DNA of 64,000 nucleotides from Myxococcales bacterium. GTDB lineage: Bacteria; Myxococcota_A; UBA9160; UBA4427. The DNA lies in the NCBI GenBank assembly GCA_012960035.1, contig DUBZ01000070.1, forward strand, positions 101,102 through 165,101. Reading direction: 5' to 3'. The notes below the pieces were generated by a model. It saw only the letters and a list, made by a program, of their open reading frames with translations. It did no database searches and was not told the origin of the DNA. Below are positions 51,303 through 60,952 of this stretch, in pieces. The position numbers were made by a program, and so were the translations under genes. Position 1 is the first letter of the stretch. Each line of letters opens with the position of its first letter.

Positions 51303-52717
51303 GCGAATCCTTCCTACAGTCAGCAAACTTTATTCAGTCGGCGTATCTCGTTGCGGCGGTCATGTTCATTCTTGGCCTGCGCAACCTTTCGTCTCCCAAA
51401 ACTGCGGTTCGCGGCAACATCCAAGCCGCCATCGGCATGTTCATCGCCATTGTCGCGACGCTGCTCGACGCCAACGTGGTTAGCTATGGCGTGATCATCG
51501 GCGGCATTGTTGTGGGTTCTGCGCTTGGCGCACTTCTCGCGCTTCGCATCGAAATGACCGCGATGCCACAGATGGTCGCATTGCTAAACGGTTTCGGTGG
51601 TGCTGCTTCTGCACTCGTGGCTTCCGCTGAGCTCTTGAGCCAGCCGGAAACCGGCGCGGTGCACGACGGCATCGTCCCCTTCGCCATCGTCGCTTCGGTC
51701 TTGATCGGTTCGGTTACGATGACCGGTAGTGCCGTTGCCTTCGCGAAGCTCCAGGAGCTGGTCGGCAGTGGTGCGTTGACGTACCCCGGACAGCAGTTCG
51801 TAAACGGTGCTCTCGGCATTGCCCTCTTGGTTCTCGGCGGCGTCGTCATGATGGACACCGGCAACTTCGGTGCCTTCTACGGCGTCATCGGCTTGTCGCT
51901 TCTACTCGGTGTGCTGCTCGTGATTCCGATCGGCGGCGCGGACATGCCGGTTGTGATCTCGCTGCTTAACTCGTACTCCGGCCTCGCGGCTTGTGCGACG
52001 GGCTTCGTGCTCGACAACAGCACGCTCGTGATCAGTGGTTCGTTGGTCGGCGCTTCGGGTTTGATCCTCACACAGATCATGTGTGTGGCGATGAACCGGT
52101 CTCTCGGCAACGTGTTGTTCGGTGCCTTTGGTGCCGCAGCCGTGAGTGAGGGAAGCACCGGGGAAGCCGGCGCTCAGGATCAGGGCAACGTGGTTGCCTA
52201 CACGCCGCAAGATGCAGCGGTGATCTTCTCGAACGCCCAGTCGGTCATCGTGGTGCCGGGTTACGGCATGGCGGTTGCGCAGGCGCAGCACGCAGTGCGC
52301 GATCTCGCCGACACGCTGGTCGAGAAGGGCATCTCGGTGAAGTTCGCGATCCATCCTGTTGCAGGCCGCATGCCGGGTCACATGAACGTGTTGCTCGCGG
52401 AAGCAGACGTCCCTTACGAGCGCTTGGTCGAGATGGACGAGATCAACCCCGAGTTCCCGGAAACCGACGTCGCGATCGTCATCGGCGCCAACGACGTCGT
52501 GAACCCTTCGGCGCGGGAAGAGAAGAGCAGCCCGATCTACGGCATGCCGATCCTCAACGTCGATTCGGCCGAACACGTCTTCGTGATCAAGCGCAGCATG
52601 AACCCCGGCTTCGCAGGCATTCAGAACCCGTTGTTCTTCAAGGACAATACGATGATGATCTTTGGCGATGCCAAAAAGGTCGTCGTGTCGTTGGCTGAGG
52701 CCGTGCGCAACTATTAA
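51299..52717 (+). CDS. pntB: NAD(P) transhydrogenase beta subunit PntB
   Basis: The 472-residue beta subunit combines membrane helices (about residues 10-270) with the NADP(H)-binding domain III. The latter shows VVPGYGMAVAQAQHAV, HPVAGRMPGHMNVLLAEA and VIGANDVVNP. The complex uses the proton gradient to drive hydride transfer from NADH to NADP+, feeding NADPH for biosynthesis. The ATG overlaps pntAB by four bases. A perfect 14-base tandem repeat follows the stop. Confidence 0.96.
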   Translation: MSESFLQSANFIQSAYLVAAVMFILGLRNLSSPKTAVRGNIQAAIGMFIAIVATLLDANVVSYGVIIGGIVVGSALGALLALRIEMTAMPQMVALLNGFGGAASALVASAELLSQPETGAVHDGIVPFAIVASVLIGSVTMTGSAVAFAKLQELVGSGALTYPGQQFVNGALGIALLVLGGVVMMDTGNFGAFYGVIGLSLLLGVLLVIPIGGADMPVVISLLNSYSGLAACATGFVLDNSTLVISGSLVGASGLILTQIMCVAMNRSLGNVLFGAFGAAAVSEGSTGEAGAQDQGNVVAYTPQDAAVIFSNAQSVIVVPGYGMAVAQAQHAVRDLADTLVEKGISVKFAIHPVAGRMPGHMNVLLAEADVPYERLVEMDEINPEFPETDVAIVIGANDVVNPSAREEKSSPIYGMPILNVDSAEHVFVIKRSMNPGFAGIQNPLFFKDNTMMIFGDAKKVVVSLAEAVRNY

Positions 52718-52730
52718 GTCACGCAAGCGG

Positions 52731-52758
52731 CATCCACAAAGCCACATCCACAAAGCCA
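52731..52758. repeat. Perfect 14-base tandem duplication
   Basis: CATCCACAAAGCCA occurs twice in a row, 13 bases after the pntB stop codon. It is one of several short tandem arrays in gene-free DNA of this window. Confidence 0.85.
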
Positions 52759-52917
52759 AGCAACCCGGGTTCCTCGGGGACTTCTTCTGAAATCGACGGG
52801 AGAGTCGGCCGAGAGGCGGGTGTCCCGTGCTGTTTCGGTTGCGCGGGCTGCTGTATGGCCGCCCCCAGTGGGCCGGCTGTTCCGCCACAAATGGCTCCGA
52901 GATGCCACTCCTATGGC

Positions 52918-53499
52918 ATGAAGAGAAAACCTGCGGCGCGATTTGTGGCCCTGATGGCGGGAAGCTTCCTGCTCGTCTCGCCCGCCCACGCGTTCACGGC
53001 ATGCATCAGCCCTTGCAGTGACTTCGGTGGGGCTGTGCCCGGTGGTCCAATTCATGATCTGGTTGAGCTGACCGATCTGAGTGACTTGGCGACGCAGGGA
53101 GTCGACGGGCTTGTCTTCGAAGTGGGGGGCGAAGGGCTCACGATCAACGTAGACGGTGATCTCGTATTGCATGTCCCGTCTGGCGAAATTGTCGCAACGG
53201 CTCTTCGATTGAGCGCGTTAGAGACACTTGAAATCAATATCACGTCGATCGACGTTGCCGATACATTGAGCCTCTGCGGGCAGCCGACGTGTCTCCCCTT
53301 TGCATCAGACCTCCCGCGATTCACCGGCGATCCATTCCACGTAACCTGGTTTGGCACGGACGTTGGTGAGCTCAACTTTTCTGCGACGGGAAGTATCCTT
53401 GTGACGCAGACTCCGATTCCAGAACCCGGGACGGGGGGCATGATCGCAGCCGGTCTAGTCGGACTCGCGGGGCGTCGGCATGCGCGGATCTTCGCGTAA
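52918..53499 (+). CDS. PEP-CTERM sorted exported protein
   Basis: The 193-residue protein has a signal peptide (residues 1 to about 24, ending AHAFTA) and a C-terminal PEP-CTERM tail: PIPEPGTGG, a short hydrophobic helix ([11 protein letters not shown]) and RRHAR. Such tails direct proteins to exosortase, which cleaves and sorts them to the cell surface, often with exopolysaccharide. The central part is strand-rich with four cysteines that could form disulfides; no named domain is recognised. I chose the ATG at 52918, which gives the typical n-region MKRKPAAR. No exosortase gene is in the window. Confidence 0.85.
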   Translation: MKRKPAARFVALMAGSFLLVSPAHAFTACISPCSDFGGAVPGGPIHDLVELTDLSDLATQGVDGLVFEVGGEGLTINVDGDLVLHVPSGEIVATALRLSALETLEINITSIDVADTLSLCGQPTCLPFASDLPRFTGDPFHVTWFGTDVGELNFSATGSILVTQTPIPEPGTGGMIAAGLVGLAGRRHARIFA

Positions 53500-53946
53500 T
53501 GGGTTTGGATCACAGGTCACACGGCCTGCCGCGGTGTCCACGTTCTTCACGCTTTCGGGGTTCCTCATTACGGGGCTACTCGTTCGTGAATGGAACGAGA
53601 CCCAGGGCATAAGCCTGGCTGCGTTTTGGGGTAGGCGACTGCGGCGTCTGCTCCCGGCATCATTGTTGGTGCTCTTTGCGATCGCCGTAGCGGACAGCAT
53701 TCGCGCGAACTCAGCGGCGCTTGAGCGGCGGAGCCAGCCGAGCGTTCGTGGGGTTTCTCGCGCTGGGCCCAGAGGGCTTTACCGAAGGAACCTGGGACCC
53801 CGCACGACGACGTCAAATGAACGAGTACGCGCTGCCCGCGCTTGTCGCACGCCGGCCGCAAACCATTTCGCTTTCCCACCACTGCGTTAAGATCCGGCCT
53901 TCCCAAACCCAGCGCCCCATAACATCAAACCCCGCACGTCCGTGTG
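53500..53946 (+). pseudogene. Remnant of an acyltransferase 3 (OafA-like) gene
   Basis: From about 53534 a plus-strand frame reads [20 protein letters not shown], then [17 protein letters not shown]. These are the first conserved helices of acyltransferase family 3 (OafA/YrhL), normally over 350 residues long. The similarity stops near 53720 and the rest of this 447-base gap before the MATE gene shows nothing recognisable, although another frame stays open to 54002. The gene's start is missing as well, since the frame begins inside the PEP-CTERM gene. I read it as a decayed fragment. Confidence 0.6.
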
Positions 53947-55443
53947 ATGCCTTGCTGCGTCGCAACGCTGTGTGCGCCGAGGAAGCCCGTGTCTACCCGT
54001 GAGGCCGTGAACATAATAGAAGAACCGGCCGAAGTGCATGACGTGCTGGATGGCGTGGTAAATCGAGAGGCGACGGACGAAGAACTCGCGGCCGAAGCCG
54101 AAGCCGTAATCGCAACACCCGGTAGCCTCGGCCAGGCGCCCGGCATCTTGCAGCTCGCATGGCCCGCGGTGCTAGGCAACTTGCTGATGAGCATCGTTGG
54201 CATTGTGGGCATCAAGGTTGTGGGCGTGCTCGGTACCGAAGCCGTTGCCGCCGTGACAACCGGACACCGCATCTTCTTCATTTCGCAAGGCGTGTTGATG
54301 GCGCTTACCGCCGGCACCACCGCCATGGTCGCTCGGGCCTGGGGGGCTGGGGACGAAGACGAAGCGGGCAGGATTGTCCGTGCGTCGGTCGTCATTGGTG
54401 TCGGGCTTGCCGTAGGACTCGCGATCCCCTGCATTGTGTTCGCTGATGGCTTGGTCGGGATCTTCAAACTTGACCCGGAGACCCTCGAAAGTGCGGCCAC
54501 GTTTATCCGCTGGATCAGCGTCTTTAACATTGGCTTTGCCCTCACCATGGTGATCGGCAGTGCGGTGCGCGCAGCCGGCGACACCATTACGCCTCTGTGG
54601 ATTGGCGCCGTAACCAACGTGGTCAACGTGTTCTTGCTCTATGGCATGGTGTACGGCCGCTACGGCTTCCCCGAGCTTGGGGTTCGGGGTGCAGCACTCG
54701 CCAGTGGCATCGCGTTCGCAGTGGGTGCAGTGATTTCGCTCGTCATGTGGATGAAGGGTTGGCTGATCATCGGCGTGGGTACGGGCCCCGCTCTTACGAA
54801 GAAGCGCTTTCGCCAACTCATCCGCATTGGTCTCCCCGCTGGCGCAGAACAATTTGTCTTGCAGGTAGGCTTCGTGGCCTTCCTTTACATCGTTGCGTTC
54901 TACGGCACCGCACCTTACGCGGCGTACGGCATTGGCGTGCAGCTGCTCTCACTTTCGTTCGTGATCGGCTTTGGCTTCGCGATCGCGGCTTCGACCTTAG
55001 TTGGACAAAAGCTCGGTGCCCTCGATCCCGAAGGCGCCGCCCGCAGTGGCTGGCGCGCCATGTGGCTTTCCGTCGGCGCCATGACGGTGATCGGCGCCAT
55101 CATCATCGCCACCGCAGAAACCACCGCGGCCATGATGATCGACGACCCCGAAGTCATCCGTCTCACGGTTGTCTTTATTTACATCCTCGGCGCAGTACAG
55201 CCGCTGATGGCGATGGAGTTTGCACTGGGCGGAGCCTTGCGCGGCGCGGGTGACACGCGGTTCCCCATGATCGCAACACTAACGGGACTCATACTCGTAC
55301 GCGGCAGCGTGGCTGCGTTGGGGGCCTACCTCGGGCTGAGTGTCGAATGGATCTACGCGGCATTGATCGTCGACTATATCGTCAAGGCATCGCTACTCGC
55401 GTGGCGCTTCCGCCAAGACAAGTGGAAGCTGATCGAAATTTAG
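53947..55443 (+). CDS. MATE family efflux transporter
   Basis: This protein of about 498 residues has twelve hydrophobic helices and the MATE pattern: LAWPAVLGNLLMSIVGIVG, AGTTAMVARAWGAGDEDEA, GSAVRAAGDTITPLWIGA and, in the second half, ASTLVGQKLGALDPEGA and GGALRGAGDTRFPM. MATE proteins export drugs or metabolites with sodium or protons. An unusual acidic N-terminal extension of about 55 residues precedes the first helix. The start is uncertain (ATG 53947, or a later GTG). It is convergent with the CysQ-like gene, 22 bases away. Confidence 0.9.
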   Translation: MPCCVATLCAPRKPVSTREAVNIIEEPAEVHDVLDGVVNREATDEELAAEAEAVIATPGSLGQAPGILQLAWPAVLGNLLMSIVGIVGIKVVGVLGTEAVAAVTTGHRIFFISQGVLMALTAGTTAMVARAWGAGDEDEAGRIVRASVVIGVGLAVGLAIPCIVFADGLVGIFKLDPETLESAATFIRWISVFNIGFALTMVIGSAVRAAGDTITPLWIGAVTNVVNVFLLYGMVYGRYGFPELGVRGAALASGIAFAVGAVISLVMWMKGWLIIGVGTGPALTKKRFRQLIRIGLPAGAEQFVLQVGFVAFLYIVAFYGTAPYAAYGIGVQLLSLSFVIGFGFAIAASTLVGQKLGALDPEGAARSGWRAMWLSVGAMTVIGAIIIATAETTAAMMIDDPEVIRLTVVFIYILGAVQPLMAMEFALGGALRGAGDTRFPMIATLTGLILVRGSVAALGAYLGLSVEWIYAALIVDYIVKASLLAWRFRQDKWKLIEI

Positions 55444-55465
55444 GCGTGCCGCTCTAGATGCGACG

Positions 55466-56296
55466 TTAGTCGTCGCGCGGTTCGGGCTTGGGTCGCTTGT
55501 CGAAGAACTCTTTGAGTAGCGCCTTTGAACCGGCGGCCATCGACTGCCGGCGCATTGGGTCACGTCCGTTGTAGCCGAGTCGCTTGCCTTCGAAGTCGAC
55601 GTAGGCGCCGCCCGCTTCGTGCACGAGGAAGTCGCCGGCGCACACGTCCCATTCGTTCTTGGGTTTTACCGAAAGGTTGAAGTCAAACTCGCCGCAGGCG
55701 ACTAGCGCTAGCTTCCATGCGATGGAGCCTGTTGGGACGAGCTCGCCGAATAGCGCGTCGTAGGGTTCGAGTTTGCCGTCGCGCTCTTCGCTGCGTGAGG
55801 CAGCGACGCGGGCACTGCCTAAAGACGAACACGTTGCAAGGCTGGTGGGCTCACCGTTCTTTGTAACGCCGGCGCCAAGACGTCCCGCCACGGTGACGTT
55901 CTCGATCGGGTTGTGAACAACACCGAGTACCGGCTCGCCGTCGACCGCGAGGCCAATCGAAACCGCGAACTCCGGAATCTTCTTTGTAAACTCCCGCGTG
56001 CCATCAATCGGGTCGATGATCCAAACCCGCGAGCATTTGAGCCGCGAAAGATCGTCTTCGGACTCTTCGGTAAGAAGCCCGTCGCCGGGGTAAGCATCGC
56101 GAAGCGCGTTCCGAATGAACGCATCGGCATCAAGGTCTGCCTGGGTAACCGGGTTGTCCTTGCTCTTCTCCCAAGTCTCGACGCCTTCGCGGTAATACCG
56201 CGCGATCAATTCGCCGGCGCCCCGCGCAACATCGAGCGCGCACGCGAGTTCTTCCGTGTAGGCCGCCGCATCCCCGTCGCGTTCGTTCGTCGTCAT
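55466..56296 (-). CDS. Inositol monophosphatase family protein (CysQ-like)
   Basis: The 276-residue protein is a Li+-sensitive Mg2+-dependent phosphatase of the IMPase superfamily. Metal ligands are in EESEDD, IDPIDGTREF and NEWDVCAGDFLVHEAGG. The DPIDGTREF variant with a following KIPEFAVSIGL segment is typical of CysQ, which hydrolyses 3'-phosphoadenosine 5'-phosphate, though inositol or sugar phosphates remain possible. I chose the ATG at 56296. A TATACT box about 10 bases upstream suggests a very short leader; the longer frame to 56359 would then be untranscribed. Confidence 0.82.
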   Translation of the reverse strand: MTTNERDGDAAAYTEELACALDVARGAGELIARYYREGVETWEKSKDNPVTQADLDADAFIRNALRDAYPGDGLLTEESEDDLSRLKCSRVWIIDPIDGTREFTKKIPEFAVSIGLAVDGEPVLGVVHNPIENVTVAGRLGAGVTKNGEPTSLATCSSLGSARVAASRSEERDGKLEPYDALFGELVPTGSIAWKLALVACGEFDFNLSVKPKNEWDVCAGDFLVHEAGGAYVDFEGKRLGYNGRDPMRRQSMAAGSKALLKEFFDKRPKPEPRDD

Positions 56297-56839
56297 CAGG
56301 CCGCCCAGTATACTGCCCTCCGTGGGAGCGCAGATCTGCGAGTTCGGCTTCTTGGTCACCCATACGAAGGAATCCCAGGAGTCGCTGTCGCCCGTGGATG
56401 CACTCCAGATCTTGAAAGAAGGAAATCAACGCTGCTGCGCGAACCTCCGGCAACGCGGAGTTCGTCGAGGCCGTTTCCCATGAGAATGTTGGCCAAGCGG
56501 TGAACGCGATGTCTGAACGAAGCGACGTGTTGATGGGGATGCAAGCCTCTGGCACCATCAACATCGTAGGGGCGATGTACGATGGCTCCGTAGCGTTTCT
56601 GGACGATCCTTCGTGATCGTGCACGTGAAGACACGACAACAGGGGACAACAGACGACTACAGGGGACAACAGGGGACACGTCTTCGCTTCGAACCGCGCT
56701 GCAGCTACGAACCCATGTCCCACGTCGGTCGTGGCACTCGCCTCGATCGAAACGGAGTCACGAGCTTGCGAGACCCGGCTGCCAGGACTTTCCGTGGCAG
56801 CACCCATCACCCTCTACTTATTATTGAAATGATGCGTTA
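56297..56839. other. Gap between CysQ-like and SulP genes
   Basis: The 543 bases hold no confident gene. Reading to the left, a TATACT box near 56306-56311 could serve the CysQ-like gene. An array of 10-base repeats occupies 56635-56680. A minus-strand frame of 226 codons covers much of the gap but includes the repeat array and arginine/proline-rich text, so I take it as chance. Confidence 0.5.
56635..56680. repeat. Tandem 10-base repeat array
   Basis: GACAACAGGG, GACAACAGAC, GACTACAGGG and GACAACAGGG follow directly, with a partial fifth unit GACACG. The first and fourth units are identical. Confidence 0.85.
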
Positions 56840-58498
56840 ATGGATTGGATCAGAAGGCGTTTTGCAGGAAATCTACAAGGTGATTTGTTCGGCGGTGTGA
56901 CCGCCGGCATTGTGGCGCTGCCGCTGGCACTCGGCTTTGGTGTTGCCTCCGGCTTGGAAAATGGCGCTGCTGCTGGGCTCTACGGCGCGATCGCGGTCGG
57001 TCTCTTTGCCGCTCTGTTCGGCGGCACTCCGTCCCAGATCTCGGGCCCCACCGGACCGATGACCGTGGTCGTCGCCGGCATCGTGGGTTCCCTGACGGGC
57101 GACGTGGCTTGGATCTTTGCGCTGGTCGCGCTGTCTGGCGTTATCCAGGTTGTGCTGGGGATCCTGCGCGTCGGCCACTACATCCATTACGTTCCCTACC
57201 CCGTGATCTCCGGCTTTATGAGCGGCATCGGGGCCATCGTGATCGTTCTTCAGCTCGCGCAGTTAGTCGGGCACGACCCGGCAAGCGGCACCGTTGCGGC
57301 ACTGCAAAGCATCCCCAGCGACTTCCAGAACATCAACCCGTCAGCGCTCTTGCTGGGCCTTTGCACGATCGCAATCGTCTACGCCTCGCCTCGTTTTACG
57401 AAGGTTGTTCCCGGCACACTGATCGCGCTCTTGGTCGTAACCGCAGGCTCCGTCATGCTCGGCGTTGATGTCCCGCGTATCGGCGAAATTCCTCGCGGGC
57501 TCCCCACCCCGAGCATCCCCGATTGGGACTTCGCAAAATTCCAACTCATCCTGGTGCCCGCAGTGATGCTCGCCCTGGTCGGAAGCATCGACTCCTTGCT
57601 GACCTCGTTGGTTGCGGACTCGGTGACCAAGACCCGACACGACAGCGAACGCGAACTCACAGGGCAGGGGATCGGAAACATTGTCGCAGGTCTCTTCGGT
57701 GGGCTACCGGGAGCGGGCGCCACCATGCGGACGGTCGTCAACGTCCGGTCTGGCGGCAGGACACATCTTTCTGGCGTGATTCACTCGATATTGCTGCTGG
57801 CCATCTTGCTTGCCCTCGGCCCACTCGCGTCGTTGATTCCGATGTCCGTCTTGGCCGGCATCTTGATCACCGTTGGGATCGGCATCGTGGACACAAAGGG
57901 TTTGAATCACGTCCGCCGAGCCCCTCGTGGAGATGCGGCGGTGATGGTCACCGTGTTTGGGCTCACAGTATTTGTCGACCTGATGTGGGCCGTCGCGGTG
58001 GGCATGGTCATGGCGAGCATGATCCTGCTCAAGCGCCTGAGCGACATCGACCCGGCAACCCATTCCCCCTTGATCGACATTGCGGCGCATCGGCCTTGGA
58101 TTCCGGCTCTCGAAGCGTCCGAAGAGGTGCTCTCGAGCGTCTACCTGGTTGAGATCCATGGATCCTTGTTCTTCGGCAACGCGGGTCCGCTGCAACGAAA
58201 ACTTGGCGGCATCCAAAACGCGCGAGCCATCGTGCTGCATATGGGGGACGTGCGTTACCTGGATCAATCTGGTGTGTACGCGCTCGCCGATCTCATCGAA
58301 GACATGCAGGGGGGCGGCACCGAGATCTACATTGCCGAACTGCATGACGAGCCCCGCGAATGTCTTGCCCAGCTGGGCGTTGCACCTGGCAACATTCCCG
58401 GCTCCCACATATTTGACCGAGCCGAAGACGCGGTACAAGCCGCCGCTCACGCCGCCGCTCACGTCGACGATGGTCGCATCGCGCCAGACGTTTCTTGA
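56840..58498 (+). CDS. SulP family anion transporter with STAS domain
   Basis: This 552-residue protein has the SulP/SLC26 membrane domain (about residues 10-400; GGVTAGIVALPLALGFGVASG, SGPTGPMTVVV and the GLFGGLPGAGATMRT stretch). A C-terminal STAS domain (about 430-540; ARAIVLHMGDVRYLDQSGVYAL) follows. SulP proteins move sulfate, bicarbonate or organic anions, coupled to sodium or protons. It precedes an outer-membrane porin gene on the same strand by 285 bases. Sulfate would fit the nearby CysQ-like gene; bicarbonate is equally possible. Confidence 0.92.
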   Translation: MDWIRRRFAGNLQGDLFGGVTAGIVALPLALGFGVASGLENGAAAGLYGAIAVGLFAALFGGTPSQISGPTGPMTVVVAGIVGSLTGDVAWIFALVALSGVIQVVLGILRVGHYIHYVPYPVISGFMSGIGAIVIVLQLAQLVGHDPASGTVAALQSIPSDFQNINPSALLLGLCTIAIVYASPRFTKVVPGTLIALLVVTAGSVMLGVDVPRIGEIPRGLPTPSIPDWDFAKFQLILVPAVMLALVGSIDSLLTSLVADSVTKTRHDSERELTGQGIGNIVAGLFGGLPGAGATMRTVVNVRSGGRTHLSGVIHSILLLAILLALGPLASLIPMSVLAGILITVGIGIVDTKGLNHVRRAPRGDAAVMVTVFGLTVFVDLMWAVAVGMVMASMILLKRLSDIDPATHSPLIDIAAHRPWIPALEASEEVLSSVYLVEIHGSLFFGNAGPLQRKLGGIQNARAIVLHMGDVRYLDQSGVYALADLIEDMQGGGTEIYIAELHDEPRECLAQLGVAPGNIPGSHIFDRAEDAVQAAAHAAAHVDDGRIAPDVS

Positions 58499-58783
58499 CA
58501 GAGGGAGCAGGCCACCACCTAAGGGCACAGGCTGATCGGGCGCTGTACCGAATCGCCACTCGCCGGACCCAAGCCCTGGAGGCATGATGAAGGTCGGTCG
58601 ATCCTCGGCGAGTTCCCACCGAAAACATAGAACTCGATTCTCGCGGAAGCACCGGGGCGGCACGCCTGCGTGCGAACGCAAGACAACTGGGAGGGTCCGG
58701 TTCGCAATGCTCGTTGCGACAGATCTCGGTGATCTTGTAGCAGTCGAACGCTAGCTTTAGGTGGCCTCCCGTCATGGACGGGC

Positions 58784-60232
58784 ATGTCATCACCACGTAA
58801 AAAGGGAACCCAATTGATTCGATTTCGATCTCAGTGCGCAGTCGCGTGCATGTTTCCCTTGTCTCTTTTGATCTACTCCTCGATCGCACTCGCCGGAACC
58901 GAAGCCGACGCAGAAGGTTGGAAAGCCCGGAAGATTAACGATCACCTGCCCGGCTGGGTGTCGCTCACCGCCGAGCATCGAACCCGCTATGAATACCTCG
59001 ACGACGAGTTTCGCGAAGTCGCGAGTGACGAGAGGGGCGACCGTGAGATCCTGGTTCTGCGGACCCTCATCAATGGACGCGTCAAGGTTGCAGAGGGCCT
59101 CTGGCTCGGCGCCGAGTTCGAAGATTCTCGGGCCGAAGTCAACGACGACACGTTGCTCGACACGTCAATCGTAAACGCCGCCGAACTCTTGCGCGCTTAC
59201 GTCGAATACACCCACCAAGACGTCATGGGCGGCACGGTCACGGCACAGGGCGGACGGATCACCATGGACGTCGGCAGCCGACGGTTCGTTGCACGGAACC
59301 GCTATCGAAATACGATCAACGGGTTCACCGGGATCGATGTTCAATGGAAGGGCGAAGGCGGAACCGAGCTGCGCGGGTTTTGGACGCTCCCGGTTATTCG
59401 CAAGCCGGGTAACGATCGCCCCGAAGAACTCAAAGACAACAAAGTGAAGTTTGATGACGAGGACATCGATCTTCAGTTCTGGGGTCTCTTTGCAGGCCTG
59501 GATCTCCCGCGGGTCGGCCGCGGCGAGTTCTTCTTTTTCGGCCTTCACGAAAACGGCGAACTGGGTGGTGCCCCCACGAAAAAACGCGATATCTACACAC
59601 CCGGCTTTCGAGTGTTTGAAAAGCCAGCGCCTAGCCAATTCGACTACGTGTTTGAAACTGCGTTGCAGTTCGGAAGGGCCCGCGAGTCCAAAGGAACGGA
59701 TCCGCGCTCTGATCATTTTGCCCACTTCCACCATCTAGAATTCGGCTACACGTTTGATGTGCGTTGGTCGCCGCGAGTCGCCTTCCAATACGACTATGCG
59801 ATGGGAGACCAGAGCCCGTCCGACGGCGACAGCGGCCGCTTCGACACGCTCTACGGCGCGCGGCGGTTCGACTTTGGCCCGACTGGCATCTATGGCCCGT
59901 TCGCACGCAACAACCTCAACACGCCTGGGATTCGCCTGCAGCTGAAGCCCTCAAAAACAGTCACGTCGTTTTTGTCGTTTCGGTCCTTCTTCCTCGCGGA
60001 AAGCAAAGACACATGGGTGAAGTCGGGCGTTCGAGACGCAGACGGAAATTCAGGGGATTATCTGGGCTCTCAGTTCGAGATGCGGCTGCGATGGAACATC
60101 CTTCCGGGCAACCTCAAGTTCGAGGCGGGCTACGCACATGTCTTTGATGGCGAGTTCATTCAGGACGCGCCAAATTCCAGCCGCCCCGGCGACTTCAACT
60201 ACGTCTACACGCAAATGGTGATCAGTATCTAG
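58784..60232 (+). CDS. Alginate-export (AlgE-like) outer-membrane porin
   Basis: The 482-residue protein is an outer-membrane beta-barrel of the alginate export family. A signal peptide ends at SSIALAG. The conserved start of the family, WVSLTAEHRTRYEYLDDEF, is followed by LRTLINGRVKVAEGLWLGAEFED, RITMDVGSRRFVARNRYRNT and many amphipathic strands, ending in a short YVYTQMVISI strand. Family members let anionic polysaccharides or other solutes cross the outer membrane. No alginate synthesis genes are present, so it may be a general anion porin serving the SulP transporter upstream. That link is inference. Confidence 0.85.
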   Translation: MSSPRKKGTQLIRFRSQCAVACMFPLSLLIYSSIALAGTEADAEGWKARKINDHLPGWVSLTAEHRTRYEYLDDEFREVASDERGDREILVLRTLINGRVKVAEGLWLGAEFEDSRAEVNDDTLLDTSIVNAAELLRAYVEYTHQDVMGGTVTAQGGRITMDVGSRRFVARNRYRNTINGFTGIDVQWKGEGGTELRGFWTLPVIRKPGNDRPEELKDNKVKFDDEDIDLQFWGLFAGLDLPRVGRGEFFFFGLHENGELGGAPTKKRDIYTPGFRVFEKPAPSQFDYVFETALQFGRARESKGTDPRSDHFAHFHHLEFGYTFDVRWSPRVAFQYDYAMGDQSPSDGDSGRFDTLYGARRFDFGPTGIYGPFARNNLNTPGIRLQLKPSKTVTSFLSFRSFFLAESKDTWVKSGVRDADGNSGDYLGSQFEMRLRWNILPGNLKFEAGYAHVFDGEFIQDAPNSSRPGDFNYVYTQMVISI

Positions 60233-60353
60233 GCGAGACGCGACGATAGAAATCTACGTCCGGGGCGATTCGTAATTTGACACTTGCAAGCCGCCGTGAT
60301 GGAGGCCGAACGAATCACAGCGGACTAGCCTTTGAAACGAAGCCGCTCCCCCC

Positions 60354-60950
60354 TCAATACCCCGACACATAAGGCAACGCATTCCCGGTTGCCTCAATCC
60401 CATCGCCCGCATCCAACAACAACCCCATCGCGTCCCAAGTCCCTTCCAACAACTGAACCCGGGTTCCATCCGCGATGCCCGCGGTAAGCGTCCCATCGCG
60501 ATACGTGATCGTCCTTGCATCAATGTCGATCGTCACTTCCTGCGTCGGATCAAGCTCAACACTATCCATCAACTTGGTCAGATCGCCATCGGGAAGCGTC
60601 ACGCAAATAAGCCCCATTGCGGTGCAGTTGCCCGCGAAGATCTCCGCGAATGAACCCCCGATGAAACCGTTGAAGCCGTAACGCATAAGCGCCTGCGGAG
60701 CGTGCTCGCGGGATGAACCACAACCGAAGTTTTTGCCCACGATCAAGATCTGCGCGCCTACATAGGCTTCGTTGTCGAGCGCGTGGTTTCCCTTGGCCGC
60801 TTTGCGGGCGTCTTCAAAGAGATGCTCGCCCATGGTGTCGAAGGTCACTTCTTTCATGAAGCGGGCGGGGATGATGCGGTCGGTGTCTACGTCATCGCCG
60901 CGCGATACACAGGCGCGGCCTTTTACGTTTTCGATTTTTCGTGCGGCCAT
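60354..60950 (-). CDS. leuD: 3-isopropylmalate dehydratase small subunit
   Basis: The 198-residue LeuD pairs with LeuC to isomerise 2- and 3-isopropylmalate in leucine synthesis. It shows the swivel-domain motifs DVDTDRIIPARFM and GKNFGCGSSREHAPQAL, and GGSFAEIFAGNC. The ATG at 60950 lies two bases after the leuC stop, with GAGG at the end of leuC as ribosome binding site. The two genes form one minus-strand operon. leuA and leuB are not in the window. Confidence 0.95.
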   Translation of the reverse strand: MAARKIENVKGRACVSRGDDVDTDRIIPARFMKEVTFDTMGEHLFEDARKAAKGNHALDNEAYVGAQILIVGKNFGCGSSREHAPQALMRYGFNGFIGGSFAEIFAGNCTAMGLICVTLPDGDLTKLMDSVELDPTQEVTIDIDARTITYRDGTLTAGIADGTRVQLLEGTWDAMGLLLDAGDGIEATGNALPYVSGY

Positions 60951-60952
60951 GT

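Noticed and set aside
56130-56810. Minus-strand frame of 226 codons in the CysQ/SulP gap
   Set aside because: It partly overlaps the CysQ-like gene in another frame and runs through the 10-base repeat array; no protein features.
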